NCBI RefSeq assembly: GCF_003994465.1
Contig: NZ_RZNX01000001.1
Location: 124,001-188,000, forward strand
Direction of reading: 5' to 3'
Origin: Paenibacillus zeisoli
GTDB lineage: Bacteria > Bacillota > Bacilli > Paenibacillales > Paenibacillaceae
DNA length: 64,000 nt
Part shown: in pieces, positions 25,859 to 34,935 of the stretch
Numbering within the stretch: position 1 is the stretch's first letter
How the letters are laid out: each line of letters opens with the position of its first letter
Translations under genes and position numbers: made by a program
Notes under the pieces: model-generated
What the model saw: the letters and a program-made list of their open reading frames with translations, nothing else
The model's database searches: none
Told to the model about the DNA's origin: nothing

Positions 25859-26059
25859 ATGGACAAGTGGGAATATAGAACGATAAAGTTTAAAACAGGT
25901 GGGTTTATGGGCGGTAAGATTAACGAAGAGAAGTTCCAGGATGAACTGAACCTTCATGGTCAAGAAGGATGGGAGCTTGTGTCCTGTTTTGATACAAGTC
26001 AATATGAGGGTGCAACCCGGGATATTATTGTTGTTTTTAAAAGAAAAAGTCTGTTCTAA
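25859..26059 (+). CDS. DUF4177-family small protein
   Basis: 66 residues from ATG 25859 (AAAGG nine bases upstream; a TTG at 25850 is possible). The sequence KWEYRTIKF ... FQDELNLHGQEGWELVS ... VVFKRK is the standard DUF4177 layout: two beta strands around a short helix with the invariant GWELV. Function unknown for the whole family. Cytoplasmic, monocistronic, and ends just before the ribose operon control region. Confidence 0.85.
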   Translation: MDKWEYRTIKFKTGGFMGGKINEEKFQDELNLHGQEGWELVSCFDTSQYEGATRDIIVVFKRKSLF

Positions 26060-26081
26060 TCCGCCTGGAAACAAAACCCTG

Positions 26082-26095
26082 TGAAAGCGTTAACA
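26082..26095 (+). promoter_or_regulatory. cre site (CcpA) upstream of the ribose operon
   Basis: TGAAAGCGTTAACA, a full match to the TGWNANCGNTNWCA consensus, placed immediately upstream of the predicted -35 box. Confidence 0.8.
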
Positions 26096-26103
26096 AAAAT
26101 GGC

Positions 26104-26131
26104 TTGTCAAACTGAAATCAGTGTGTTAATT
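26104..26131 (+). promoter_or_regulatory. Promoter of the rbs operon
   Basis: TTGTCA (26104-26109), 16-base spacer and TTAATT (26126-26131), located between the cre and the RbsR operator. Confidence 0.55.
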
Positions 26132-26138
26132 TTAATGA

Positions 26139-26150
26139 GTAACCGGTTAC
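26139..26150. promoter_or_regulatory. LacI-type operator, probable RbsR site
   Basis: Perfect 12-bp palindrome GTAACCGGTTAC with the central CG typical of LacI-family operators, at the expected transcription start and 23 bases before rbsR. It implies autoregulation of rbsRKDACB. Confidence 0.7.
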
Positions 26151-26172
26151 ATATTTGAGAGGTGATAAGACA

Positions 26173-27153
26173 ATGGCCACAATCAAAGATGTCGCGAACC
26201 ACGCAGGTGTATCGGTGGCTACGGTTTCGAGAGTCATTAACGATACGGGTTATGTTCATGAGAATACTCGTCAGAAAGTTGACGAAGCGATCAGACAATT
26301 AAATTATTCTCCTAATGAAGTGGCGCGTTCTTTGTTTAAGCGGAAATCGAAATTAATCGGCCTTCTACTGCCTGACATCACGAACCCGTACTTCCCTGAG
26401 CTTGCTCGCGGGGTTGAGGATCGGATGCAGGAGAGCAGCTACCGGTTGATATTCGGCAATAGCGATGAGGATGAACATAAGGAACGGGATTACATTCAGA
26501 CTTTTGTCCAGAACAATGTGGTCGGCGTGATTTCTTCGACGAACGACCCGAACGCGGACACTTATATGAAGCTGAAGATCCCCGTTGTCTTTCTAGATAG
26601 AACTTCAAATGACATGCCGTCTGTTTATGCGGATGGCCGGGAAGGCGGTCGCATAGCGGCTCAGCAAATTCTGGCCCGCGGAAGCCGGAATGTTACGATT
26701 CAACAAGGGCCCAAGCATGTTCGGCCTGCCCAGGACCGTTATCAGGGAGCGCTAGAGATTCTTGAACAATCCGGAACACCCTACCAGGTTGTTCAGACGT
26801 CCTCCTTCTCCTATGAGCAAGCAGGGGTCAGCGCCAAGGAATTATTTCAGAAATATCCGGATACGGATGGGGTTATCGCAAGTAATGATATCGCAGCTGT
26901 GGCTGTGCTGCATGAAGCGCTTCGTCTAGGTAGGCAGGTACCCGATGAATTACAGATTATAGGCTTTGACGATATTCCTCTTAGCAGTCTGGTGTATCCA
27001 ACACTTTCAACTATTCATCAACCCGCCTATGAGATGGGCAGGGAAGCAGCAGGTCTGTTAATAGAAATTATGGAGAATGGATATGCGCTTCACAATAATA
27101 TTCAAATGCCCGTAAGCTTTATTCAGCGGGATACGACAAGAAAGGTGGATTAA
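26173..27153 (+). CDS. rbsR: LacI-family ribose operon repressor
   Basis: 326 residues from ATG 26173, following GAGGTGAT; an in-frame TTG at 26155 lies before that site. The N-terminal helix-turn-helix reads MATIKDVANHAGVSVATVSR with the hinge helix SPNEVARSLF. The rest is a periplasmic-binding-protein-like effector domain (GLLLPDITNPYFPELARGVE, IGFDDIPLSSLVYPTLSTIHQP). It is first in a six-gene ribose operon in the same order as B. subtilis rbsRKDACB, which justifies the name. A LacI-type palindrome lies upstream. Confidence 0.93.
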   Translation: MATIKDVANHAGVSVATVSRVINDTGYVHENTRQKVDEAIRQLNYSPNEVARSLFKRKSKLIGLLLPDITNPYFPELARGVEDRMQESSYRLIFGNSDEDEHKERDYIQTFVQNNVVGVISSTNDPNADTYMKLKIPVVFLDRTSNDMPSVYADGREGGRIAAQQILARGSRNVTIQQGPKHVRPAQDRYQGALEILEQSGTPYQVVQTSSFSYEQAGVSAKELFQKYPDTDGVIASNDIAAVAVLHEALRLGRQVPDELQIIGFDDIPLSSLVYPTLSTIHQPAYEMGREAAGLLIEIMENGYALHNNIQMPVSFIQRDTTRKVD

Positions 27154-27154
27154 T

Positions 27155-28033
27155 ATGGTTAAAATTGGTGTAATAGGAAGCTGCGCTGTGGATCTGGTCG
27201 TTACCTCAAGCAAACGTCCCGGTGCGGGGGAGACCGTTCTAGGTGAAAGCTTCAAGGTGGTTCCCGGTGGAAAAGGGGCCAACCAGGCAGTCGCTGCTGC
27301 ACGGCTTGGTGCTGAGGCGGTCATGATCGGCCGGGTAGGCAAGGATAACTTTGGCGAAGTTATTTTGAACAATTTCAGATCGAATCATATTTCTGTCAGC
27401 CATGTGGAACCGGTTACATATTGTGAAAGTGGAACAGCCCATATTGTTCTGGCGGAAGGGGATAACAGCATCGTCGTTGTCAAAGGGGCTAATGATCTCG
27501 TAACGCCCGAATACATCGAGCAGAAGCTTGATGTGATTAGGGAGATGGACATGATCTTGATCCAACAGGAAATTCCGGAGGAAACCGTTCTCTATGTCAG
27601 TCAAATCTGTGCTGAGATGAACATCCCGCTGCTGTTAAATCCGGCTCCTGCCCGGGCAGTGGATCCTTCTGTAATCGAGAAAGCGGCTTATCTAACACCG
27701 AACGAGCATGAGGCGGCTATTGTTTTTGATGGACTAAGTGCTTCCGAGGCCCTTCGGAAATATCCTAACAAATTGTTCATAACGGAAGGTGCGCAGGGAG
27801 TCAGATATTTTGATGGACAGCAAGAAATTCTTGTTCCTGCTTATAAGGTTGAGGCGGTAGATACAACGGGGGCTGGCGATACTTTTAATGCTGCCTTTGC
27901 TGTAGCTTTGGCTGAGGGGAAGCCCATCTATGAGAGTGTAAGGTTCGCTAATCGTGCAGCTTCATTATCGGTGACCAAATTTGGAGCCCAGGGCGGAATG
28001 CCTACACGTGAAGAAGTTGAGGGGAGTCTTTAA
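27155..28033 (+). CDS. rbsK: Ribokinase
   Basis: 292 residues, PfkB family; phosphorylates D-ribose to ribose-5-phosphate. The N-terminal PfkB signature is FKVVPGGKGANQAVAAARLG. The C-terminal signature is VDTTGAGDTFNAAFAVALA, with the catalytic Asp in GAGDTF. The start lies one base after the rbsR stop with AAAGGTGG inside rbsR, so translation is coupled. Confidence 0.95.
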   Translation: MVKIGVIGSCAVDLVVTSSKRPGAGETVLGESFKVVPGGKGANQAVAAARLGAEAVMIGRVGKDNFGEVILNNFRSNHISVSHVEPVTYCESGTAHIVLAEGDNSIVVVKGANDLVTPEYIEQKLDVIREMDMILIQQEIPEETVLYVSQICAEMNIPLLLNPAPARAVDPSVIEKAAYLTPNEHEAAIVFDGLSASEALRKYPNKLFITEGAQGVRYFDGQQEILVPAYKVEAVDTTGAGDTFNAAFAVALAEGKPIYESVRFANRAASLSVTKFGAQGGMPTREEVEGSL

Positions 28034-28035
28034 AC

Positions 28036-28434
28036 ATGAAGAAGCATGGCATCTTGAACAGTCACATTTCCAAAATACTGTCGGATCTTGGACATACGGA
28101 TTACATTGTCGTAGCGGATATCGGACTTCCGATTCCAAGTGGTGTACCCAAGATTGATCTGGCTTTAACCTATGGAATTCCTGCGTTCCAACAGGTCGTA
28201 GATCTGATTGCAGACGATATGGTCATAGAGAAAGTAATTCTTGCTGAAGAGATAAGGACTGACAATGTACCTCAAGCGAACTATATGGAGAAAAAATTCT
28301 TAGGTACCCCTATGGAATGGTGCACCCATGAGAAGTTCAAGGAATTGTCCCGCCATGCCAAAGTCATCATTCGGACGGGTGAAGCTACACCTTATGCCAA
28401 TTGCATTTTACAGGCGGGTGTCCATTTCGGTTAA
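28036..28434 (+). CDS. rbsD: D-ribose pyranase
   Basis: 132 residues. RbsD converts beta-pyranose ribose to the furanose form that ribokinase can use. Conserved parts: the start [20 protein letters not shown], with the catalytic His20, then [10 protein letters not shown], and a C-terminal [20 protein letters not shown]. It starts two bases after the rbsK stop. Confidence 0.95.
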   Translation: MKKHGILNSHISKILSDLGHTDYIVVADIGLPIPSGVPKIDLALTYGIPAFQQVVDLIADDMVIEKVILAEEIRTDNVPQANYMEKKFLGTPMEWCTHEKFKELSRHAKVIIRTGEATPYANCILQAGVHFG

Positions 28435-28448
28435 GGAGGAAGTTCATT

Positions 28449-29930
28449 ATGCAAATTCAAATGACCAACATTCATAAATCCTTCGGTACCAACCGGGTGC
28501 TGTCCGGCGTGGATTTTGAGCTTAGAGAAGGAGAAGTCCACGCGTTAATGGGTGAGAACGGAGCCGGGAAGTCCACGCTCATGAACATTCTCATCGGTCT
28601 CCACCAGCGGGACGAAGGGAATATCATCATAGATGGGCAGGAGAAGTATTTCACTTCTCCCAAGGAAGCTGAGGAATACGGAATTGCTTTTATTCACCAG
28701 GAGCTGAATGTCTGGCCGGATATGACCGTGCTGGATAACTTGTTCATCGGTAAGGAAGTTACTTCAAAAAGCGGATTTTTGAATACAAAACAAATGAAAA
28801 CGCTCGCAACAGAGCAGTTCCGCAAATTATCCGTGGATATCCCTCTTCACCAGGAAGTGGGTGAGTTATCGGTAGGACAGCAGCAAATGATTGAGATCAG
28901 TAAGGCCTTAATGACCCATTCGAAAGTCATCGTTATGGACGAGCCCACCGCAGCGCTGACAGAACGTGAGATTCAGAAGCTGTTCGAGGTAATAGCAGCG
29001 CTCAAGCAAGATGGGGTTTCGATTGTCTACATTTCACACCGGATGGAGGAAATCTTCGCAATCTGTGACCGGATAACGATCATGCGGGATGGCAAAACCG
29101 TGGATACCAAGGAGATTCCACATACCCACTTCGATGAAGTAGTCAAGAAGATGGTGGGTAGAGAGCTGACAGAACGCTATCCAGCAAGACAGGCTAAGCT
29201 AGGAGACGTGGTGCTTGAGGTCAAACAAGCTTCTAGAAAGAATCAATTCGAGGACATCAGCTTTCAGGTAAGAGCCGGTGAAATCGTCGGATTCTCTGGA
29301 CTGATGGGTTCGGGAAGAACAGAGATTATGAGAGCTATATTTGGCCTTGATTCCCTAGATCATGGGGAAGTGAGGGTTCGGGGCAGGAAAGTGAACATCC
29401 GCAGACCTGAAGATGCGGTAAAGCACGGAATCGGATTTATTACGGAAGACCGCAAGGACGAGGGACTGGTGCTGGATTTCACGATTCGTGAGAACATGGC
29501 TCTCCCTAGTCTGGCAAGCTTCACTACCAAGGGATTCATCTCCAGCAGCAAAGAGCAGGATTTCGTGGACATGCTGATCAAGCGTCTTCAAATTAAGACA
29601 CAATCTGGCGAAACGGCTGCACGGAATCTGTCTGGTGGTAATCAGCAGAAGGTGGTTATCGCGAAATGGATGGGGATCGGCCCGAGCCTGCTCATTCTGG
29701 ATGAACCCACCCGCGGAGTGGATGTCGGGGCCAAGCGTGAGATCTACCAGCTGATGAATGAGCTGACCGACAGAGGGGTCGCCATCATTATGGTCTCCTC
29801 TGAGCTGCCTGAAGTGCTGGGCATGAGCGATCGGATCATCGTCATTCATGAAGGTCACTTAGGCGGGGTACTAACGCGCGATGAAGCTACCCAAGAGAAA
29901 ATCATGACATTAGCAACGGGGGGACAATAA
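28449..29930 (+). CDS. rbsA: Ribose ABC importer ATPase (double-cassette)
   Basis: 493 residues from ATG 28449, after TAAGGAGGA. Two ABC cassettes are present. The first has Walker [10 protein letters not shown], signature LSVGQQQM and Walker [12 protein letters not shown]. The second has a degenerate Walker A (GLMGSGRTE) and the signature [10 protein letters not shown] with Walker [12 protein letters not shown]. This asymmetry is normal for RbsA/MglA-type CUT2 importers. It energises RbsC. Confidence 0.95.
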   Translation: MQIQMTNIHKSFGTNRVLSGVDFELREGEVHALMGENGAGKSTLMNILIGLHQRDEGNIIIDGQEKYFTSPKEAEEYGIAFIHQELNVWPDMTVLDNLFIGKEVTSKSGFLNTKQMKTLATEQFRKLSVDIPLHQEVGELSVGQQQMIEISKALMTHSKVIVMDEPTAALTEREIQKLFEVIAALKQDGVSIVYISHRMEEIFAICDRITIMRDGKTVDTKEIPHTHFDEVVKKMVGRELTERYPARQAKLGDVVLEVKQASRKNQFEDISFQVRAGEIVGFSGLMGSGRTEIMRAIFGLDSLDHGEVRVRGRKVNIRRPEDAVKHGIGFITEDRKDEGLVLDFTIRENMALPSLASFTTKGFISSSKEQDFVDMLIKRLQIKTQSGETAARNLSGGNQQKVVIAKWMGIGPSLLILDEPTRGVDVGAKREIYQLMNELTDRGVAIIMVSSELPEVLGMSDRIIVIHEGHLGGVLTRDEATQEKIMTLATGGQ

Positions 29931-29931
29931 C

Positions 29932-30900
29932 ATGACTACCATGAATGAAGCCAAAACCACTAAGAAGTTTAATGTATCCCAAATGACTCAAAAGCTCGGA
30001 CCGCTTCTTGGTCTCATTATCCTAATCATCATCGTCTCTGTCCTGAATCCAAGCTTCCTCGAGCCGCTCAATATCCTCAATTTGCTTCGTCAGGTATCTA
30101 TTAATGCACTGATCGCTTTCGGTATGACTTTTGTTATTCTTACCGGCGGAATCGACTTGTCTGTCGGATCGATATTGGCTCTATCGAGTGCATTCGTAGC
30201 CAATCTGATGGTCTCCGGTTTTGACCCGATTCTAGCGATTATTATCGGATGTCTTGCTGGGGGTGTCATGGGTGCAGTCAACGGACTTATGATCACTAAA
30301 GGTAAAATGGCACCTTTTATCGCAACTTTGGCTACTATGACTGTATTTAGAGGACTTACTCTGGTCTACACAGACGGAAATCCAATTACGGGCCTTGGGA
30401 ACAGCTTGGTGTTCCAATTATTCGGACGAGGTTATCAATTTGGGATTCCGGTTCCGGCCATCACCATGATCATTACTTTCGCTGTACTCTGGGCTGTACT
30501 GCACAAAACGCCATTCGGCCGCAAAACTTACGCTATCGGTGGTAATGAGAAGGCTTCGATTGTATCTGGTATTAAAGTTGATAAAGTAAAAATCATGATC
30601 TACTCGCTGGCAGGACTGCTCTCGGCACTTGCAGGGGCTATTCTTACTTCCCGTCTGAACTCAGCTCAGCCTACTGCAGGTACATCTTATGAACTTGATG
30701 CGATTGCAGCCGTAGTTCTGGGCGGAACCAGCCTATCAGGCGGGCGTGGACGAATTGTAGGTACTTTGATTGGTGCGCTTATCATCGGAACCTTGAATAA
30801 CGGTTTGAATCTGCTCGGCGTATCTTCCTTTTATCAAATGGTCGTTAAAGGGATCGTGATCGTCATCGCTGTACTCATAGACCGCAAGAAATCTGCTTAA
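29932..30900 (+). CDS. rbsC: Ribose ABC importer permease
   Basis: 322 residues, CUT2 permease with 8-10 membrane segments. The family signature ALIAFGMTFVILTGGIDLSV lies at about 56-75. DAIAAVVLGGTSLSGGRG with the coupling region lies near 258-275. It starts one base past the rbsA stop. No soluble domain. Confidence 0.95.
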   Translation: MTTMNEAKTTKKFNVSQMTQKLGPLLGLIILIIIVSVLNPSFLEPLNILNLLRQVSINALIAFGMTFVILTGGIDLSVGSILALSSAFVANLMVSGFDPILAIIIGCLAGGVMGAVNGLMITKGKMAPFIATLATMTVFRGLTLVYTDGNPITGLGNSLVFQLFGRGYQFGIPVPAITMIITFAVLWAVLHKTPFGRKTYAIGGNEKASIVSGIKVDKVKIMIYSLAGLLSALAGAILTSRLNSAQPTAGTSYELDAIAAVVLGGTSLSGGRGRIVGTLIGALIIGTLNNGLNLLGVSSFYQMVVKGIVIVIAVLIDRKKSA

Positions 30901-30915
30901 GAGGAGACGACTACT

Positions 30916-31830
30916 ATGAAAAAAGTTACGTTAGTGCTTATATCCCTAATGCTTGTTCTGATGACAGGATGCTCGCTGGAACCTCCCGGCTGGGCCAAGC
31001 CCAAAGCCGCGGGGAGCTTGAAGGATGCCAAGATCGGACTGTCCATTTCCACCTTGAACAACCCCTTCTTTGTCTCACTCAAAGACGGGGTTGTGAGTGA
31101 AGCGGCCAAGCAGGGGATTAAAGTCATTGTTGTGGATGCACAGAACGACTCGGCTAAGCAAAGTAATGATGTGGATGATTTGATTCAACAAGGGGTTAAC
31201 GCACTGCTCATCAACCCAACCGATTCGGCATCCATCTCTACGGTGGTGCAATCCGCCAATAATTTGGGAATCCCAGTAATTACACTCGACCGTTCCGCTG
31301 ATAAAGGTGATATTAAAGCGTTGGTGGCTTCGGACAATATCAAAGGCGGTAAAATGGCAGCGCAGTATATTGTAGATCAGCTGGGCAAGAACGCCAAGGT
31401 TATTGAACTTGAGGGTGTCCCTGGTGCTTCAGCTACTCGTGAGCGGGGGAAAGGCTTCCACGAAATTGCGGATCAACAGCTGAAGGTGATTGCGAAGCAG
31501 GCTGCTGATTTTGACCGGACCAAAGGACTGAATGTCATGGAGAATCTCCTTCAAGGTAACCCTGATGTACAGGCAGTCTTCGCACACAATGATGAAATGG
31601 CACTTGGTGCAATTGAAGCGATCCAAAGCTCAGGCAAGGATATCCCTGTAATCGGATTTGACGGGAACAAAGATGCACTGGATTCGATCAAGGCAGGCAA
31701 GCTAACAGCCACTATTGCACAACAGCCGGAGTTAATCGGTCAATTGGCTGTGAAGGCAGCCAAGGATGTACTTCAGGGCAAGAAGGTAGAGAAATCGATC
31801 CCTGCGCCACTGAAGCTGGTAACCAAATAA
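30916..31830 (+). CDS. rbsB: Ribose-binding lipoprotein
   Basis: 304 residues. Lipobox LMTGC anchors the protein outside the membrane (Cys19). The periplasmic-binding-protein fold shows GLSISTLNNPFFVSLKDGV, DQLGKNAKVIELEGVPGAS, VFAHNDEMALGAIEAI and PVIGFDGNKDALDSIKAG, all standard RbsB segments with sugar-contacting Asn, Arg and Asp. It is the last gene of the operon, 15 bases after rbsC, with a good ribosome binding site (AGAGGAGACG), as expected for the most abundant component. Confidence 0.95.
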   Translation: MKKVTLVLISLMLVLMTGCSLEPPGWAKPKAAGSLKDAKIGLSISTLNNPFFVSLKDGVVSEAAKQGIKVIVVDAQNDSAKQSNDVDDLIQQGVNALLINPTDSASISTVVQSANNLGIPVITLDRSADKGDIKALVASDNIKGGKMAAQYIVDQLGKNAKVIELEGVPGASATRERGKGFHEIADQQLKVIAKQAADFDRTKGLNVMENLLQGNPDVQAVFAHNDEMALGAIEAIQSSGKDIPVIGFDGNKDALDSIKAGKLTATIAQQPELIGQLAVKAAKDVLQGKKVEKSIPAPLKLVTK

Positions 31831-31843
31831 TTAAGTATTAAAG

Positions 31844-31880
31844 AAGCCATTTCAGATTGTTCTTACTGAAATGGCTTTTT
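31844..31880. terminator. Terminator of the rbs operon
   Basis: AAGCCATTTCAG ... CTGAAATGGCTT followed by TTTTT. It lies between convergent genes and may serve the minus-strand gene too. Confidence 0.88.
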
Positions 31881-31902
31881 GGTTTGTAATTCTATCGATT
31901 CA

Positions 31903-32463
31903 TCATGATTGATTTCTTCTAACATGCCTGCGTTTATTCAATGTGGCAGCTTCCATATATTTCAGTCTCTCTTCCATGTGCAGCAGATGATTCTGGATCT
32001 CTACATTTTCCTTCTCAGCTTTGTAATTGATTGCAATATCCATAATCTGTTCTTGTTTGTCTTTCACCGCCTGCCGATTCTGACTCATCTGGATCAAAGT
32101 GGCTTGAAACACCGTGAATATAGAAAGAATGAAGCTTAAGATGAACAAGGAGGAGCGGCTGTGATTCCAGATCAGCCAAGAGCTCATTATAGCTGCAAGG
32201 GAGAATATGAATTTCCAGCTGCCTCCGAATATGGCCACTTTGTCAGCGATCCTTGCTCCCGTACCTGCGTTTCTCTCATGCTGTTCAAGAAGACCAGCCT
32301 TGATCTTACCCTGGTACTCGTTCACCATTTTGGCGAGTCGATGTATATCGTGCGTGTCCAGCTTTCCCTCTGGAAATTGCTCGAGCTCATGAAAGAGCAG
32401 CTCATCCGCATTTAACTCAGACTTAGATGCATCAGTCGGTTGACTATGACTATGTTTTCTCAT
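31903..32463 (-). CDS. DUF1003-family membrane protein
   Basis: 186 residues. The hallmark ADKVAIFGGSWKFIFSLA begins the first of two membrane segments (about 77-97 and 105-128), connected by a short WNHSR loop. The second ends FQATLIQMSQNRQAVKDK, the strongest DUF1003 signature. A coiled-coil C-terminal tail (140-175) should lie in the cytoplasm with the charged N-terminus. Function unknown across the family. Monocistronic; the start follows AGGAGGAACG. Confidence 0.85.
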   Translation of the reverse strand: MRKHSHSQPTDASKSELNADELLFHELEQFPEGKLDTHDIHRLAKMVNEYQGKIKAGLLEQHERNAGTGARIADKVAIFGGSWKFIFSLAAIMSSWLIWNHSRSSLFILSFILSIFTVFQATLIQMSQNRQAVKDKQEQIMDIAINYKAEKENVEIQNHLLHMEERLKYMEAATLNKRRHVRRNQS

Positions 32464-32666
32464 AATTCGTTCCTCCTTCTAGAAAGGATATTTCTCTCCT
32501 TACCCGTTTTGTGTTGATAGAATACTTTTTTATATTTCCTCTTTTATCCAGTTGTATTATTCAGGTAAAATTAAGATTGGGGAAAGGGGGTTGAAAGGAC
32601 AAACCTTGTATGATGTAACAGGATTAGTCATTCAAAAAGTAAAGTCTCCTTGAAAGGTGGATTTAG

Positions 32667-34286
32667 ATGAAGGGAAAACTGTTAACTAGAGCAGGACTAG
32701 TAAGTTTAGTTCTCTCGCTGAGTGTAACCGCAGGAGCAGCTTTTGCGGAAAGAGAGGCTAATCCCAAAAACCTGGTGCCTCTTCGGGCCTATGCTGAGCA
32801 ACTGGGCGGAAAGGTAAAGTGGGACCACGGGACCCGGACAGCGACCATTTATCGGCTTGGACACTCGTATTCAGTAACCATTGGGAAAGATAAGGCTATG
32901 GTCGATGGTGCAGTACGAAGCATTATTGCACCGCTTACAGAGGACGGAACTACATATGTATCCCTTCAATTCTTGCAGGATGCTCTAGGAACAACCGCGG
33001 GTTGGAGCTCGCAGAATGGAGTCATTCTGGATAAGCAGGATGTTACCGATAAAGCAATTGTATTTACGCAGCAGGCGTTTGGTAACCCATCTGCACTTCC
33101 GAATCTTGCGCTTAGTGAAAATCTGAAATCCGCACTTTCTGCTGATGTACTCAGTAAGGAGATCACTGCTCTAACAGGGCAGCTCGGCGCCTATAAAGGA
33201 ATCGAAAGCGCAGCAACCGATTCTAATTCTGTTCACCGGAATGTTACATTGAATGTTGCATTTGAACGAACTTCTCTTCCTGTAACGATTAGATTCAAGT
33301 CAGAAGGGGAGATTGATGATATTTTCTATAATACTACCGGAGCGGCAGGACCTTACAGCAAACCTGGCTATGATAAACCTGAGACCTATACGGAGAAGGA
33401 GGTAGTTATTGGCCAAGGGGCATGGGCTCTTCCAGGTACATTGACTCTCCCGTCTGATTCAAGCAAAGGACCCTTCCCTGTTCTGATACTTGTGCAGGGA
33501 TCAGGTCCAAATGACCGGGATGAGTCACTGGGCGCGCTGAAGCCATTCCGGGACCTTGCCGTAGGCCTAGCATCCAAAGGGACTGCAGTTCTTCGTTATG
33601 AGAAAAGAACCCGCGAATACCCACATCAATATGCGGCAAATCCATCTGCAACGATCAAAGAGGAAGCTTTGGATGACGCTTTGGCAGCCGTGGATCTGAT
33701 GTCCAAGACGGAGGGAATTGATTCGAAGTCTATCTACATACTGGGGCATAGTCAAGGTGGGTTTATGATGCCAAGACTACTTCAGGCGGATACTAGTCAC
33801 CGAATTGCAGGTTCGGTCATCATGTCGGGTCCTGGCGGTAACTTCTTCGATCTGTTGATTGAACAATTCACCTATTTGGCAGGTCTGCACCAATTGCCTC
33901 AGGCAACTTTGGATCTCTTTAAGACCCAATTCGCTTTGCTGAATAGCAAAGACTTCGATCCGGCACACCCGCCTAAAGATTTCATTCTTCCGAAATGGTG
34001 GGTTGATCTGAAGGGATATGAGCCTGCGGAAATGGCGAAGACTCAAAGCGGACGTATGCTCGTTCTGCAGGGGGAACGGGATTATCAGGTTCCAGCTGCG
34101 CAGCTGGATATCTGGAAGAATGCACTGAAGAATCGTTCCGATGTGGTCTACAAACTGTATCCGAAGCTGAACCACTTTTATTCCGAGGGGGATGGCGGAC
34201 TCAGTACACCAGCGGAATATTACAAACCGGGCAATGTTCCGGATTATGTCATTGACGACATAACCAAATGGATCCAAACCCGCTAA
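32667..34286 (+). CDS. Secreted alpha/beta hydrolase with N-terminal stalk domain
   Basis: 539 residues. A signal peptide is cleaved near AAFAE (about residue 27). The stalk (copper amine oxidase N-like) domain follows with LVPLRAYAEQLGGKVKWD and TRTATIY. A middle region (about 120-235) has the DUF3887-like pattern VTLNVAFERTSLPVTIRF. An alpha/beta hydrolase occupies about 245-539. The nucleophile elbow is GHSQGG (Ser near 367), with ILVQGSGPNDRDE, LVLQGERDYQVPAAQ carrying the acid, and LNHFYSEG carrying the catalytic His. It is likely an extracellular esterase or peptidase-like enzyme; the substrate is unknown. Confidence 0.82.
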   Translation: MKGKLLTRAGLVSLVLSLSVTAGAAFAEREANPKNLVPLRAYAEQLGGKVKWDHGTRTATIYRLGHSYSVTIGKDKAMVDGAVRSIIAPLTEDGTTYVSLQFLQDALGTTAGWSSQNGVILDKQDVTDKAIVFTQQAFGNPSALPNLALSENLKSALSADVLSKEITALTGQLGAYKGIESAATDSNSVHRNVTLNVAFERTSLPVTIRFKSEGEIDDIFYNTTGAAGPYSKPGYDKPETYTEKEVVIGQGAWALPGTLTLPSDSSKGPFPVLILVQGSGPNDRDESLGALKPFRDLAVGLASKGTAVLRYEKRTREYPHQYAANPSATIKEEALDDALAAVDLMSKTEGIDSKSIYILGHSQGGFMMPRLLQADTSHRIAGSVIMSGPGGNFFDLLIEQFTYLAGLHQLPQATLDLFKTQFALLNSKDFDPAHPPKDFILPKWWVDLKGYEPAEMAKTQSGRMLVLQGERDYQVPAAQLDIWKNALKNRSDVVYKLYPKLNHFYSEGDGGLSTPAEYYKPGNVPDYVIDDITKWIQTR

Positions 34287-34388
34287 TTACCATAAAAGGA
34301 TATCCCCTAAGTAAACAAATATGGTTATGGGACATCCCGATTCTCTTATACCAAATATTGCAGGAGTAACAAAGGACCATTAATGGAG

Positions 34389-34424
34389 AATGGCGCCACA
34401 AGGGTTAATGCCCTGTGGCGCCAT
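34389..34424. terminator. Strong hairpin between convergent genes
   Basis: AATGGCGCCACA(AGGG) ... (CCC)TGTGGCGCCATT, a 15-bp GC-rich stem with a six-base loop. T-tails are weak on both sides, but its position between stops at 34286 and 34444 suits a shared terminator. Confidence 0.65.
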
Positions 34425-34443
34425 TTATAGCTATAAAAGTGTA

Positions 34444-34674
34444 TTATGAGGCACAACCAGCACACTCAATATAATTGTCGCCAACGGCTTTGCTAATGCT
34501 TAGCAGATCGCCCATTTTGATATCATCTTCAGATGTAAATTCATAATCGTAAGCTGTCTCCAAAGCCAGCTGAAGAGCTTTCTCTTTGTTATCTGCCAGA
34601 ACGCTGATCTGTTCTTCTTTCCCCGTAGATATGACCTGATAGGCAAAAGTATAACGAAGCATTTCCTGTTCCAT
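34444..34674 (-). CDS. Small acidic protein with C-terminal CAGC, function unknown
   Basis: 76 residues, preceded by GGAGGTGATAGC. It is acidic, with an FAYQVISTGKEEQISVLADN strand pattern, a helix KEKALQLALETAYDY, and a tail ending YIECAGCAS. The CxxC near the C-terminus could bind metal or undergo redox. No membrane segment. It resembles small DUF-type alpha/beta proteins, but I do not recognise a family. Upstream (34690-34740) is an AT-rich imperfect inverted repeat that contains minus-strand TATAAT sequences and may be its promoter. Confidence 0.65.
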   Translation of the reverse strand: MEQEMLRYTFAYQVISTGKEEQISVLADNKEKALQLALETAYDYEFTSEDDIKMGDLLSISKAVGDNYIECAGCAS

Positions 34675-34935
34675 GCTATCACCTCCTGAACTTGTGTATA
34701 ATTCCTCTCCTTAAGGCTTGAGAGAATTATATTATACACTAACAAATAGTTACTCGCCTACTTATAGAAATTATGAATCTAATGGCTTCCAAATTTTATT
34801 AAATATAGAGTCGTAGATTTAGTGAATCCGTGGTATCCTATTTTGTATTATATTTTTACCTCATTAGCGCTTTGATGGGACAAAATCGGTCAGTATAGAG
34901 ATAGAGATACGGTTATCGTTGGGGGATATGGACAC

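Noticed and set aside
29355..29858. 167-codon minus-strand frame
   Set aside because: Antisense shadow of rbsA.
33777..34277. 166-codon minus-strand frame
   Set aside because: Antisense shadow of the stalk-domain hydrolase gene.
34690..34740. AT-rich inverted repeat as a terminator
   Set aside because: Arms are imperfect and it lies upstream, not downstream, of the gene at 34444; a promoter role is more likely.
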